Assembly (NCBI GenBank): GCA_963749575.1
Contig: CAVVNM010000014.1
Coordinates: 868,001 to 932,000 of the forward strand
DNA: 64,000 nt
Direction of reading: 5' to 3'
DNA from: JAMXLO01 sp963749575
Lineage (GTDB): Bacteria > Pseudomonadota > Alphaproteobacteria > Acetobacterales > Acetobacteraceae
The position numbers and the translations under genes are program-made. This document shows positions 43,758 through 52,519 of the stretch, piece after piece. Each line of letters begins with the position of its first letter. Position 1 is the stretch's first letter. The notes beneath the pieces are model-generated. The model made no database searches. It had not been told where the DNA came from and saw nothing but the letters and a program-made list of their open reading frames with translations.

Positions 43758-44510
43758 TCAGGCGTCGGCGAGGTCTGCCGCGGCAAGCTGATCGAGGCGG
43801 AGGAAGCTGGCGCCGCGCCGTTGCAACTCTCGGATTCCGGTGACCACCCCGGGACCGCTCGGCCGATACGGTTGATTGATGTGTGCGACAATGATGTCGC
43901 CATTGGTCGCCCTGGCGATGCGGGCGGCGACGCTGCGCGCGGGCAGCGAGGCGCCTGCATCGGCGTTGAGTGAATATCCCGCAATGCCGAAGCCAAGAAG
44001 CTGGATTTCCGCCATCGCTGCGGGGCTGTAATAGCCGGTTGCCGCGCGATACCAGCGCGGTGCCGATCCGGTCGCGGTGGTGATGGAGGCTGCCCCCGCG
44101 GATACCTCACGCCGTACGGTGGCAAGATCGCCGGCGACCGGAATGCCGTAGATACTGCCGCGGCCGAGCACCGGCGGGATATGCAGCTCGCCGTGGTTCT
44201 CGATGGCGAACAGCTCGCGATGCGCCAGGAGGAACGCGAGGCCGGCTGGGTTTTGACGCATCCAGAGGCCGGTCGCGAAAATTGTCGCCGGGATAGAATT
44301 CTCGACCAACGCCGCGCCGATTCGCTCGTCGAACGCGCCTGGACAGGCATCGAGGGTCAAGGCGACCACAAGGCGGTCCGGCGATGGGTTCGCCAGGCGC
44401 ATGCGCGGCTCGATCGGCACGTTGCCTGCCGTTGCCGCACGGGCAGGCGCCAACGCCAGCATGACTGGAGCCGCCAGCACGGAACGGCGCGACAGGCAGA
44501 GGCGGCACAT
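43758..44510 (-). CDS. Secreted polysaccharide deacetylase-family protein
   Basis: This 250-residue protein has an N-terminal signal with SRRSVLAAPV, which resembles a twin-arginine leader. The NodB-homology fold is shown by VVALTLDACPGAFDERIGAAL, corresponding to motif 1. ATIFATGLWMRQNP, then FAIENHGELHIPP (motif 2 region), RWYRAATGYYSPAAM (motif 3) and DIIVAHINQPYR (motif 5) follow. The usual second aspartate in TFDDG is replaced by A-C, as in a subset of these deacetylases. It would act on N- or O-acetyl sugars in the envelope. The function is inferred from fold only. Confidence 0.8.
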   Translation of the reverse strand: MCRLCLSRRSVLAAPVMLALAPARAATAGNVPIEPRMRLANPSPDRLVVALTLDACPGAFDERIGAALVENSIPATIFATGLWMRQNPAGLAFLLAHRELFAIENHGELHIPPVLGRGSIYGIPVAGDLATVRREVSAGAASITTATGSAPRWYRAATGYYSPAAMAEIQLLGFGIAGYSLNADAGASLPARSVAARIARATNGDIIVAHINQPYRPSGPGVVTGIRELQRRGASFLRLDQLAAADLADA

Positions 44511-44581
44511 CGTCGAACGATCTCCAACGGCAGGATCGGCGGTTTCTTATGGCATAGTGGGGAGCCGCGGGGAGGAGGCAC

Positions 44582-45046
44582 ATGGAGCAAAGCGCAACCG
44601 GCATTCCCGGCGAGCTTCGTCTCAGCTTCGATGCGGCTCCGTCGGCGGAGACGCGCATTACACTGGGCCAGGAAATCAACGCGTTCCATGCGCGGACGGT
44701 GCCGCAGGACGCGCAACGCTTTGCGCTGCTGCTGCGCGACGAGACCAACGCGCTGGTGGCTGGGCTGAGCGGCGTGCTGTCCTGGCAATGGCTGTTTGTG
44801 GAGGCGCTGTGGGTCGGCGACGCGTGGCGCAACCGCGGCATCGGACGGGCGCTGCTGGCGAAGGCCGAGGCGCATGCTGTGGGCGCGGGTTGTCATTCGG
44901 CCTGGCTGGACACGTTTCAGGCGCGCGGGTTCTACCTGGCGCTGGGTTATCAGCAGTTCGGTGCCCTGGATGACTATCCAGCCGGCCAAACCCGCCACTT
45001 CCTGCGCAAGCGACTGGTCGCGAACCAGCGACGGTCCGATGGATGA
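44582..45046 (+). CDS. GNAT-family N-acetyltransferase
   Basis: This 154-residue acetyltransferase has the acetyl-CoA-binding motif A, LWVGDAWRNRGIGRALLAKAEAHAV, with the RGIGRALL pyrophosphate loop. CHSAWLDTFQARGFYLALGYQQFG is motif B. The N-terminal 80 residues form the substrate half. The substrate is not known. It is divergent from the deacetylase and its stop overlaps a possible upstream start for prfC. Confidence 0.87.
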   Translation: MEQSATGIPGELRLSFDAAPSAETRITLGQEINAFHARTVPQDAQRFALLLRDETNALVAGLSGVLSWQWLFVEALWVGDAWRNRGIGRALLAKAEAHAVGAGCHSAWLDTFQARGFYLALGYQQFGALDDYPAGQTRHFLRKRLVANQRRSDG

Positions 45047-45147
45047 ATGCCCAGGAGGCCGACCGCTGTTATCTTCTCTGGCCTCCCCATATGACAGGGC
45101 TGGTGCCGGCGGGTTCTCCTCCGCCGGCACCTTCGCATGAGGCCCAG

Positions 45148-46701
45148 ATGACCGACCGCAATACGGATACCCTTGGCGAGATCGCCCGCCGCCGCACCTT
45201 CGCGATCATCTCCCACCCCGACGCCGGCAAGACCACGCTCACCGAGCACCTGTTGCGCGCCGGCGGCGCGATCCAGCTGGCGGGCAACGTCCGCGCCAAG
45301 GGCGAACGCCGCCGCACCCGCTCCGACTGGATGGGTATCGAGCGTGAACGCGGCATCTCGGTGGTGACATCGGTGATGACCTTCGAGCACGCCGGCTGCG
45401 TGTTCAACCTGCTCGACACGCCCGGCCACGAGGACTTCTCAGAGGACACCTACCGCACGCTCACCGCGGTCGATGCCGCGGTGATGGTGATCGACGCCGC
45501 CAAGGGCATCGAGGCGCGGACCCGCAAGCTGTTCGAGATTTGCCGCCTGCGCGACATTCCGATCGTTACCTTCATCAACAAGATGGACCGCGAGAGCCGC
45601 GACCCGATCGAGTTGATGGACGAAATAGCCTCGACGCTGGCGCTCGATACCGCGCCGGTGACCTGGCCGGTGGGCCGTGCCGCCGACTTCGCCGGCACCT
45701 ACGACCTGCGCGCACGCGCGCTGCGTCTGACCGCGGAACTGCCACAGTCCGATCGGCGCCTGGCCGCGCTGGCCGACGAGGTTGACCTGATCCGCGCCGC
45801 GCTGCCCGAGTTCGACCGCGAGGCGTTCGGTGCCGGTCATCTCACGCCGACCTATTTCGGCAGCGCAATCAAGAGTATCGGCGTTGGCGACCTGCTGGAC
45901 GGCTTGGCGGAGTACGGGCCTGCGCCACGCGCGCAACAGGCGGACACCCGCATGGTGGAGGCCAGCGAGTCAGGGCTGACCGCACTGGTATTCAAGATTC
46001 AGGCGAACATGGACCCCAACCATCGCGACCGGATCGCGTTCGCCCGCGTCTGCTCCGGTCGTCTGGCACGCGGTATGCGGCTGAAGCAGGTGCGTACGGG
46101 CAAGCAAATTCCGCTGCATGCGCCGCAGTTCTTTTTTGCCCGCGAACGCGAGATCGTCGATGAGGCGTTCGCCGGCGACGTGGTGGGCATCCCGAACCAC
46201 GGCACGCTGCGCATCGGCGACACGCTTACCGATGGTGAAGACATCAACTTCGTGGGTGTGCCATATTTCGCCCCCGAAATCCTTCGCCGGGTGCGGCTGG
46301 ACGATGCGATGAAGGCGAAGAAGCTGCGCCAGGCGCTTGCGGAACTGGCGGAGGAAGGCGTGGTGCAGTTGTTCCGCCCACACGATGGCGGCGCCCCGCT
46401 GGTCGGCGTGGTCGGCACGCTGCAGCTGGACGTTCTGGCCGCGCGGCTCGCGGCTGAATACGGGGTGGCGATGGGCTTCGAGGCATCACCTTATGCGCTG
46501 GCCCGCTGGGTGTCGTCTGCGGATCGCGTGGCACTGGGCAAATTCATTGCCGAGAACCACAACGCAATAGCCGACGATGTGGACGGTGATCCGGTGTTTC
46601 TCGCCACCTCCGCGTTCATGATGCGGCGAGCGGCCGATCTTGCGCCGGCGCTGGCGTTCCGCGACATCAAGGATGTGCGCGCGGAGAGGGTGGCGGCCTG
46701 A
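45148..46701 (+). CDS. prfC: Peptide chain release factor 3
   Basis: RF3 is a translational GTPase that recycles class I release factors. The protein is 517 residues from ATG 45148, which is preceded by GAGG; the upstream in-frame start near 45043 adds unmatched residues. The G1 loop HPDAGKTTLTEHLL is at about 23-36. RGISVVTSVMTF is G2, LLDTPGHEDFSEDTYR is G3 and FINKMDRESRDPIEL is G4. The domain continues to the C-terminal FKIQANMDPNHRDRIAF and AFMMRRAADLAP. Confidence 0.95.
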   Translation: MTDRNTDTLGEIARRRTFAIISHPDAGKTTLTEHLLRAGGAIQLAGNVRAKGERRRTRSDWMGIERERGISVVTSVMTFEHAGCVFNLLDTPGHEDFSEDTYRTLTAVDAAVMVIDAAKGIEARTRKLFEICRLRDIPIVTFINKMDRESRDPIELMDEIASTLALDTAPVTWPVGRAADFAGTYDLRARALRLTAELPQSDRRLAALADEVDLIRAALPEFDREAFGAGHLTPTYFGSAIKSIGVGDLLDGLAEYGPAPRAQQADTRMVEASESGLTALVFKIQANMDPNHRDRIAFARVCSGRLARGMRLKQVRTGKQIPLHAPQFFFAREREIVDEAFAGDVVGIPNHGTLRIGDTLTDGEDINFVGVPYFAPEILRRVRLDDAMKAKKLRQALAELAEEGVVQLFRPHDGGAPLVGVVGTLQLDVLAARLAAEYGVAMGFEASPYALARWVSSADRVALGKFIAENHNAIADDVDGDPVFLATSAFMMRRAADLAPALAFRDIKDVRAERVAA

Positions 46702-46722
46702 GTGCTCACGCCGCCACCCGTG

Positions 46723-46875
46723 TCATATTCGCCCCATCAGCAGTAGAACGACGATAATCAGCACCACGAGTCCAAGCCCGCCGCTCGGGTAGTATCCCCA
46801 CCCGGCGCTGTACGGCCAGGTTGGCAGCGCGCCCAACAGCAGAACGATCAGGACGATCAGAAGCAGCGTTGACAC
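46723..46875 (-). CDS. DUF3309 small membrane peptide
   Basis: This 50-residue peptide opens with GTG and reads MSTLLLIVLIVLLLGALPTW, then YSAGWGYYPSGGLG and a second hydrophobic run ending MGRI. That is a clear DUF3309 protein, with two hydrophobic segments joined by the GWGYYPSGG turn. These are usually encoded with csbD-like stress genes in alphaproteobacteria; here it starts six bases after the csbD stop on the same strand with AAGGA as ribosome site inside the csbD end. Its function is unknown. It is short and easily missed. Confidence 0.9.
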   Translation of the reverse strand: MSTLLLIVLIVLLLGALPTWPYSAGWGYYPSGGLGLVVLIIVVLLLMGRI

Positions 46876-46881
46876 TGCGGA

Positions 46882-47079
46882 TCATTCCTTGCGGGTCACC
46901 CGTTCGCGTACTTCCCGGGCGGTATCCTTCATGCCACCGACTGCGTTCTGTACGCGACCTTCGGCCTGTTCCGTCTTGCCTTCGGCCTCGGTTTTGGCGT
47001 CACCCGTGAGCTTGCCCCAGGTGGCCTTCACTTTGCCCTTGGCCTGTTTGGCCGCGCCTTCGATGCGATCCTTGTCCAT
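46882..47079 (-). CDS. CsbD-family stress-response protein
   Basis: This 65-residue, very hydrophilic protein reads MDKDRIEGAAKQAKGKVKAT, then GKLTGDAKTEAEGKTEQAEGRVQNAVGG and a lysine/arginine tail. This is the standard CsbD-like fold, a short coiled protein induced in general stress in many bacteria, of unproven mechanism. AGGAGA lies seven bases before the ATG at 47079. It is first of a two-gene unit with the DUF3309 peptide. Confidence 0.93.
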   Translation of the reverse strand: MDKDRIEGAAKQAKGKVKATWGKLTGDAKTEAEGKTEQAEGRVQNAVGGMKDTAREVRERVTRKE

Positions 47080-47468
47080 GTCTGTCTCCTTTATTGATGA
47101 CCACGGCCGACCGGTCGTGTTCCGTCTGTTGGGTTCTTCGTGCCTGCAGTGAAACGGCCGACAATTCCGCTGGATGCATTCAGTGCAGGTCAAGGTTCGG
47201 TGAGTAGCTCCGCGGCTGCCTTCGTTGATATTCCGCCTGCCTCCGTCAGCGGGCACCCATTCGTGAGAAGAATCATATTATCTTGACTGGAAGGCTTGGC
47301 TGTTGCGTTTATTCGGCCGCCAGCACTTGCTGTCCGAAAACTGTTGTCGACATGATTTATCGGCGCCACGAATTTTTTCGTTGCGCTGAAAAATTGGTTG
47401 GCACGAGTTCAGTTTAACGCTAGGGTTTGACTGGCCCAGCCGAAGGGGCGGCGACTACGGGGGGTCAA
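47080..47468. other. Intergenic control region between csbD and a small gene
   Basis: This 389-base gap lies between two divergent genes and holds no open frame with a family match. It is less G+C-rich than most of the window, particularly 47265-47430, as expected of a promoter region. I looked for a GGAAC-N16/17-CGTT general-stress promoter upstream of csbD and found no good copy. A TTGGCACG-type element near 47395 resembles half of a sigma54 site but lacks the GC half. Confidence 0.3.
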
Positions 47469-47702
47469 ATGGTCGGCTATCGCTGCTACATCCTCGATGC
47501 CGACGACCACATTGTACAGGCGCATGATCTCGACTGCGAGACCGACGCGCAGGCTGAATCGAGAGCCGAGAGCCTGCTCCAGCGTGATCCCTATCACGGC
47601 TCGGCGGAAGTGTGGAAATCCACCAGACGCGTAACGAAGCTGGAGCGCGACGTGGCGCAGCGGTTGGCACGCCACGTGCCGCAGTCGGGCTCGCTGGCCT
47701 GA
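47469..47702 (+). CDS. Small conserved hypothetical protein
   Basis: This 77-residue frame begins MVGYRCYILDADDHIVQAHD and continues with LDCETDAQAESRAESLLQRDPYHGSAEVWKSTRRV. The pattern YxxYILDxDxHI...DxxxAxxxAxxLL...xExWxxxRxV is that of a common alphaproteobacterial small hypothetical protein. A GGGGGG tract lies just before the ATG; an in-frame earlier start at 47427 is less likely. No membrane segment. No function known. Confidence 0.65.
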   Translation: MVGYRCYILDADDHIVQAHDLDCETDAQAESRAESLLQRDPYHGSAEVWKSTRRVTKLERDVAQRLARHVPQSGSLA

Positions 47703-47829
47703 CCCCGCGAGGCCCGTGCTGCCTCAGCGGCGTTGACTTGTACCGCCGCCGCCGATACCAAGTTCCCCGCGACCAAGAATAGAACACCCAACAATACGCA
47801 CGTCACAGGGGCTGCGTCGGGGAGGGGTA

Positions 47830-48828
47830 TTGCCACCACTCCTGGAAGTGAAGGATCTGCACACCGAGTTCCGCACCGGTGCCGGACTCGTGCGCGCGGT
47901 CGACGGCATTTCCTACACAGTCGATCCTGGCGAGACCGTGGCGATCGTCGGCGAAAGCGGCTCCGGCAAGTCAGTGAGCGCGCTGTCGATACTGCGCCTG
48001 ATCCCCGATCCGCCTGGTCGCATCACGCAAGGTGAGATTCGTTTTGCCGGCCGCGATATCATGCAACTCACGGATGCAGAGATGCGCGAAGTTCGTGGCG
48101 GGGACATCGGCATGGTGTTCCAGGAGCCGATGACCTCGCTGAACCCGGTGCTGACCATCGGACGGCAGATCACCGAAACGCTGGAGCAGCATCGCGGCAT
48201 GGACCGAGCGGCCGCGCACCGGCGCGCGGTGGAACTGCTTGGCCTGGTCGGCATCGCCGATGCTGGACGCCGCCTGAAGCAGTATCCGCATCAGCTCTCG
48301 GGCGGCATGCGCCAGCGCATCATGATCGCCATGGCGGTGGCCTGCGATCCCAAGCTGATCATCGCCGACGAGCCGACCACCGCATTGGATGTGACGATCC
48401 AGGCGCAGATCCTGGAATTGATGAAGGACCTGACGCGGCGGCTGAACGTCGCATTGATCATCATCACGCATAACCTCGGGGTGGTGGCGCGCTACGCCAA
48501 CCGGGTGAACGTGATGTATGCGGGCCGCCTGGTGGAAAGCGGACCGGCGGCGGACGTGTACCACAACCCACGCCATCCCTACACGATCGCGCTGCTGCGG
48601 TCGGTGCCACGGCTGGATCGGCCGCGGCAGGAGCGGCTCGATCCGGTGGAAGGCCAACCGCCGGATCTGACGCGGCTCGATGCCGGCTGTGCGTTTCGTC
48701 CGCGCTGTCGCTTCGCGGTGGAGGCCTGCGCGGCCGGACAGCCCATGCTGGAGCCGGCGGGCGTGGCCGGCCATCTCGCCGCATGCTTTCGCAGCCGCGA
48801 CGTGCGTGAGACCGGGGCGGCGGCGTGA
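47830..48828 (+). CDS. Dipeptide/oligopeptide ABC transporter ATP-binding protein (DppD/OppD type)
   Basis: This 332-residue ATPase is one half of the motor of a nickel/peptide-class importer. Walker A is VGESGSGKSVSAL, the Q-loop GMVFQEPMTSLNPV follows, LSGGMRQRIMIAMA is the signature, LIIADEPTTALDV Walker B and ITHNLGVVA the switch histidine. The C-terminal oligopeptide-transporter domain has CAFRPRCRFAVEAC, the iron-sulfur-like cysteine cluster of this family. The TTG at 47830 is preceded by GGAGGGG. The second ATPase gene starts four bases before its end. Confidence 0.9.
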   Translation: MPPLLEVKDLHTEFRTGAGLVRAVDGISYTVDPGETVAIVGESGSGKSVSALSILRLIPDPPGRITQGEIRFAGRDIMQLTDAEMREVRGGDIGMVFQEPMTSLNPVLTIGRQITETLEQHRGMDRAAAHRRAVELLGLVGIADAGRRLKQYPHQLSGGMRQRIMIAMAVACDPKLIIADEPTTALDVTIQAQILELMKDLTRRLNVALIIITHNLGVVARYANRVNVMYAGRLVESGPAADVYHNPRHPYTIALLRSVPRLDRPRQERLDPVEGQPPDLTRLDAGCAFRPRCRFAVEACAAGQPMLEPAGVAGHLAACFRSRDVRETGAAA

Positions 48829-49814
48829 GCGCGATCGGCCGGCCGCTGCTGGAGGTGAGGGGGCTGCGCATGCACTTCCCGATCACCGAGGGCCTGGTCG
48901 CGCGCAAGCTGGTCGGCGAGGTGAAGGCGGTCGACGGCATCGATTTTTCCGTACGCCGCGGCGAGACGCTCGGCCTGGTCGGTGAGAGCGGCTGCGGCAA
49001 GACCACCACCGGCCGCTGCATCCTGCGGCTGGAGCGGCCGACAGCGGGCGAGATTCTGTACGACGGGGTCGATATCGCGCGGATGGAGCGCAAGGAGCTG
49101 CTGGCGTTGCGCCGCCGCATCCAGGTGATCTTCCAGGACCCGTACAGCTCGCTGAACCCGCGCATGAAGGTGGGCGACATCATCGCCGAGCCGATCAAGG
49201 TGCACGGCATCGAGCCGGACGCGGCGAAGCGCACCGCGCGGGTGCGCGAGCTGCTGTCGGTGTGCGGACTGAGCCCGCGCTTCGCCGACCGTTATCCGCA
49301 CGAAATGTCGGGCGGGCAGCGGCAGCGCGTCGGAATCGCTCGCGCGCTCGCGCTGAACCCGGAGTTCATTGTCTGCGACGAGGCGGTGTCGGCGCTGGAC
49401 GTTTCGATCCAGGCGCAGGTGGTGAACCTGCTCGAGGACCTGCGCGAGCAGTTCGGCCTGACCTATCTGTTCATCGCACATGACCTGTCGGTGGTGCGGC
49501 ATCTCTGCCAGCGCGTGGCGGTGATGTATCTCGGCCGCATCGTCGAATTGGCCGACAGCGACGAGCTGTTCGGCAATCCACTGCATCCGTATACGCAGGC
49601 GTTGCTCGCGGCGGTGCCGGTGCCCGACCCGTCGGTCGAGGCCCATCGCACGTTTCGCCCGGTGCAGGGCGAGGTGCCGAGCCCGATCAACCCGCCATCC
49701 GGTTGCGTGTTTCATCCGCGCTGTCCGATCGCAGTGGAGGGGTGCAAGCGTACACGGCCAGAGCTGCGCGAGCTGCGGCCGGGGCATTTCGTCGCGTGCA
49801 GCGAAGTGCGATGA
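48825..49814 (+). CDS. Dipeptide/oligopeptide ABC transporter ATP-binding protein (DppF/OppF type)
   Basis: This 329-residue ATPase pairs with the preceding one. Walker A is VGESGCGKTTTGR, VIFQDPYSSLNPR is the Q-loop, MSGGQRQRVGIARAL is the signature, IVCDEAVSALDVS is Walker B and FIAHDLSVVRHL the switch. The C-terminal CVFHPRCPIAVEGC cysteine cluster is present. The insertion VARKLVGEVKAVDGIDF near the N-terminus is normal for OppF-type proteins. A GTG start overlaps the upstream stop (GTGA). Confidence 0.9.
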   Translation: MSAIGRPLLEVRGLRMHFPITEGLVARKLVGEVKAVDGIDFSVRRGETLGLVGESGCGKTTTGRCILRLERPTAGEILYDGVDIARMERKELLALRRRIQVIFQDPYSSLNPRMKVGDIIAEPIKVHGIEPDAAKRTARVRELLSVCGLSPRFADRYPHEMSGGQRQRVGIARALALNPEFIVCDEAVSALDVSIQAQVVNLLEDLREQFGLTYLFIAHDLSVVRHLCQRVAVMYLGRIVELADSDELFGNPLHPYTQALLAAVPVPDPSVEAHRTFRPVQGEVPSPINPPSGCVFHPRCPIAVEGCKRTRPELRELRPGHFVACSEVR

Positions 49815-49910
49815 TCGGGTGACGCCCGCCGTCGGCTGCGCCGCTGCAGCCCGGCCAATAAACGAGGAAGACAAACTCAGGAGGAACCGAACCCAAGGGA
49901 GACAACAGTG

Positions 49911-51530
49911 ATGCGATCAGCTTTGCTCGCAGCATGGCTCGGGGCGCTCGTCGCAACCGGCCCCGCTATGGCTGCCAACACCGGAGAGGCCACCCCGAAG
50001 CGCGGCGGCACCCTAACCTATATGATTCCGGCGGATGCGCCGCCGAGCCTGGACCTGCATCGCGAGGCCACCTATGCGCTGGTGCATGCGGTCGCTCCAT
50101 TCTACAGCGTGCTGATGCGGGTCAATCCGGAGAATCCCTCCGACACCACGCAGTTCGTCTGCGACCTGTGCACGTCGATCCCGCAGCCGACCGACGGCGG
50201 CAAGACCTACACGTTCAAGATCCGCACTGACGTGAAGTTCCACGACGGCTCGCCGCTGACCGCGGCGGATGTTGCCGCGAGCTGGCACGAGATTATCTTT
50301 CCGCGGCCGGGCGTGCTGAGCGCGCGGGCAAACTGGTACTCGGTGGTGGATTCGGTCGAGGCGCCCGATGCGACCACCGTCGTGTTTCGCCTGAAGTTCG
50401 CTACCAGCACCTTCCTGCCGTCGCTCGCCGATCCCTATGCGGCGATCTATCCGAAGGCGATTCTGGACAAGGATCCGCACTGGTTCGAACAGCACGTGAT
50501 GGGCTCCGGCCCGTTCAAGTTCGTCGCCTACGATATCGGCCAGGAAATCAAGGGCGAACGCAATCCGGACTACTATCACAAGGGACTGCCGTACCTGGAC
50601 GGCTTCATCGGCATCTTCGCCGAGAAGCAGGTGGTGCGGGTGGAGGCGATCCACTCCGGCCGCGCCGCGATGGAGTTCCGCGGCCTGCCGCCGTCCGCGA
50701 TCAACGATCTCAAGCGCGAACTCGGCGACAAGGTGAAGGTGCAGACCAGCGACTGGAACTGCGGCAACCTGATCACGCCGAATGAGCGACGCAAGCCGTT
50801 CGACGATGTGCGGGTGCGCAAGGCGCTGCTGCTGGCGGTGGACCAGTGGGGTGGCGCACCGGCGCTGTCGAAGATCGCCAACGTGCACACCGTGGGCGGC
50901 ATCGTGTTCCCCGGCTCGCCGCTGGCCGCGACGAAGGACGAGCTGCAGAAACTGGCCGGGTTCTGGCCCGACATCGAGAAGTCGCGCGCCGAGGCACGCC
51001 GCCTGCTGAAGGAGGCCGGGCAGGAGAACCTGCACTTCGAGTTGCTCAATCGCAACGTCGATCAGCCGTACAAATACGTGGGCACCTGGCTGGTCGATCA
51101 ATGGAGCAAGATCGGCGTGACCGTCACCCAGCGCGTGGTGCCGACCGGCCCCTGGTTTGCGGCGATGCGCGGCGGCGACTTCGACGTGGTGGTCGAGGCC
51201 AACTGCAACAGCGTGGTCAATCCGGTGCTGGATACGCAGAAATACCTGCCGCACGACGTGTTCGTCGAGAACTACGGCGGTTACAGCGATCCGGAGGAGG
51301 CCGACATCTACAGCCGGATGCTGCGCGAGACCGACTCGGTCAAGCAGCGGGAGCTGATGCGGCAATACGAGACGCGCATCGTCGATACCGAGGCGCGGGA
51401 GTTCCCCATGCTCTGGTGGTACCGGGAGATTCCCGAGCGGACCTACGTGCATGGATGGAAGATCGGTCCGAGCCACTATATCAATCAGGATCTGTCCGAT
51501 ATCTGGCTGGATCAGGGGCCGAACGGATAG
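49911..51530 (+). CDS. Peptide/nickel-class ABC transporter substrate-binding protein
   Basis: This 539-residue periplasmic protein is the receptor of the transporter. It has a signal peptide (LLAAWLGALVATGPAMAAN) and the family-5 solute-binding fold: KRGGTLTYMIPADAPPSLDLH, TYTFKIRTDVKFHDGSPLTAADV, MGSGPFKFVAYDIGQEI, NPDYYHKGLPYLDG and FDDVRVRKALLLAVD. Ligands could be peptides, opines or nickel-chelates; the sequence does not decide. GGGAG sits before the overlapping GTG (49908) and ATG (49911) starts. It is third in the operon, after the two ATPases. Confidence 0.9.
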   Translation: MRSALLAAWLGALVATGPAMAANTGEATPKRGGTLTYMIPADAPPSLDLHREATYALVHAVAPFYSVLMRVNPENPSDTTQFVCDLCTSIPQPTDGGKTYTFKIRTDVKFHDGSPLTAADVAASWHEIIFPRPGVLSARANWYSVVDSVEAPDATTVVFRLKFATSTFLPSLADPYAAIYPKAILDKDPHWFEQHVMGSGPFKFVAYDIGQEIKGERNPDYYHKGLPYLDGFIGIFAEKQVVRVEAIHSGRAAMEFRGLPPSAINDLKRELGDKVKVQTSDWNCGNLITPNERRKPFDDVRVRKALLLAVDQWGGAPALSKIANVHTVGGIVFPGSPLAATKDELQKLAGFWPDIEKSRAEARRLLKEAGQENLHFELLNRNVDQPYKYVGTWLVDQWSKIGVTVTQRVVPTGPWFAAMRGGDFDVVVEANCNSVVNPVLDTQKYLPHDVFVENYGGYSDPEEADIYSRMLRETDSVKQRELMRQYETRIVDTEAREFPMLWWYREIPERTYVHGWKIGPSHYINQDLSDIWLDQGPNG

Positions 51531-51534
51531 GCGC

Positions 51535-52506
51535 ATGTACCAGTACATCGCAAAGCGCGTGCTGCTGGTGATCCCGACGCTGGTCGGGGCGGCGGCGCTG
51601 GTGTTCATCCTGATGCGGCTGATCCCCGGCGACATCTGCGTGGTTCGCCTCGGCTCCGGCGGCGGCAGCTTCGATCCCCGCGCGGTCGATCTCTGCCACG
51701 CCGAACTCGGCCTCAATCGGCCGCTGATCATTCAGTTCCTCGACTTCGTCTGGGGATTCTTCCGCTTCGACTTCGGCATCTCGATGTGGTCGGGCAAGCC
51801 GGTGTCGCAGGAGATCCTGGCGCGCGTGCCGATTTCGCTGGAGATCGCACTGATGGCCACGGTGATCGCCATCCTGATCGCCGTTCCACTGGGCACGATC
51901 TCGGCGCTGAAGCAGAACACCTGGATCGACGTGGTGGTGCGCACCTTGGCGATCGGCGGCATCGCCACGCCGTCGTTCTGGCTGGGCATCATCTCGATCC
52001 TGTTGGTGCTCGACATCAGCAACGCGATCACCGGCACGCCGTGGATGCCGCCGATCGACTATGTGCCGATCTGGCGGGATCCGATCCGCAACCTGTCGAT
52101 GGCGTTCCTGCCGGCGATCACCGTCGGCTACCGCTATGCAGCAGTCAGCATGCGCATGACCCGTTCCGCGATGCTGGAGGTGCTGCGCGAAGACTACATC
52201 CGCACCGCCCGCGCCAAGGGCCTGATCGAGAAGATCGTCATCAATCGCCACGCGCTGAAGAATGCGCTGCTGCCGGTGGTAACCGTGATCGGCATCGAGT
52301 TCGCCTTCCTGATCGGCGGCCTGGTGGTCACCGAGCAGGTGTTCAACCTCAACGGTATCGGCCGGCTGTTCGTGCAGGCGGTGCAGAACCAGGACTATAC
52401 GCTCACCCAGGCGCTGGTGATGCTCACTGTCGCTATCTTCGTGTTCAGCAATCTGATCGTCGATCTGATGTACGCGTGGCTCGATCCGCGCATCCGCTTC
52501 GCCTGA
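51535..52506 (+). CDS. ABC transporter permease (DppB/OppB type)
   Basis: This 323-residue inner-membrane permease has the N-terminal YIAKRVLLVIPTLVGAAALVFILMRLIPGD and five or six further helices. The EAA-type coupling motif is YIRTARAKGLIEKIVINRHALKNALLPVVTVIG. LVVTEQVFNLNGIGRLFVQAV is the standard late segment. It pairs with the next permease to form the channel. The ATG lies four bases beyond the binding-protein stop. Confidence 0.9.
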   Translation: MYQYIAKRVLLVIPTLVGAAALVFILMRLIPGDICVVRLGSGGGSFDPRAVDLCHAELGLNRPLIIQFLDFVWGFFRFDFGISMWSGKPVSQEILARVPISLEIALMATVIAILIAVPLGTISALKQNTWIDVVVRTLAIGGIATPSFWLGIISILLVLDISNAITGTPWMPPIDYVPIWRDPIRNLSMAFLPAITVGYRYAAVSMRMTRSAMLEVLREDYIRTARAKGLIEKIVINRHALKNALLPVVTVIGIEFAFLIGGLVVTEQVFNLNGIGRLFVQAVQNQDYTLTQALVMLTVAIFVFSNLIVDLMYAWLDPRIRFA

Positions 52507-52519
52507 GGGAGACCGCGTC

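Noticed and set aside
47080..47468. General-stress (GGAAC-N-CGTT) or sigma54 promoter upstream of csbD
   Set aside because: No copy with correct spacing was found; the TTGGCACG element lacks the GC half.
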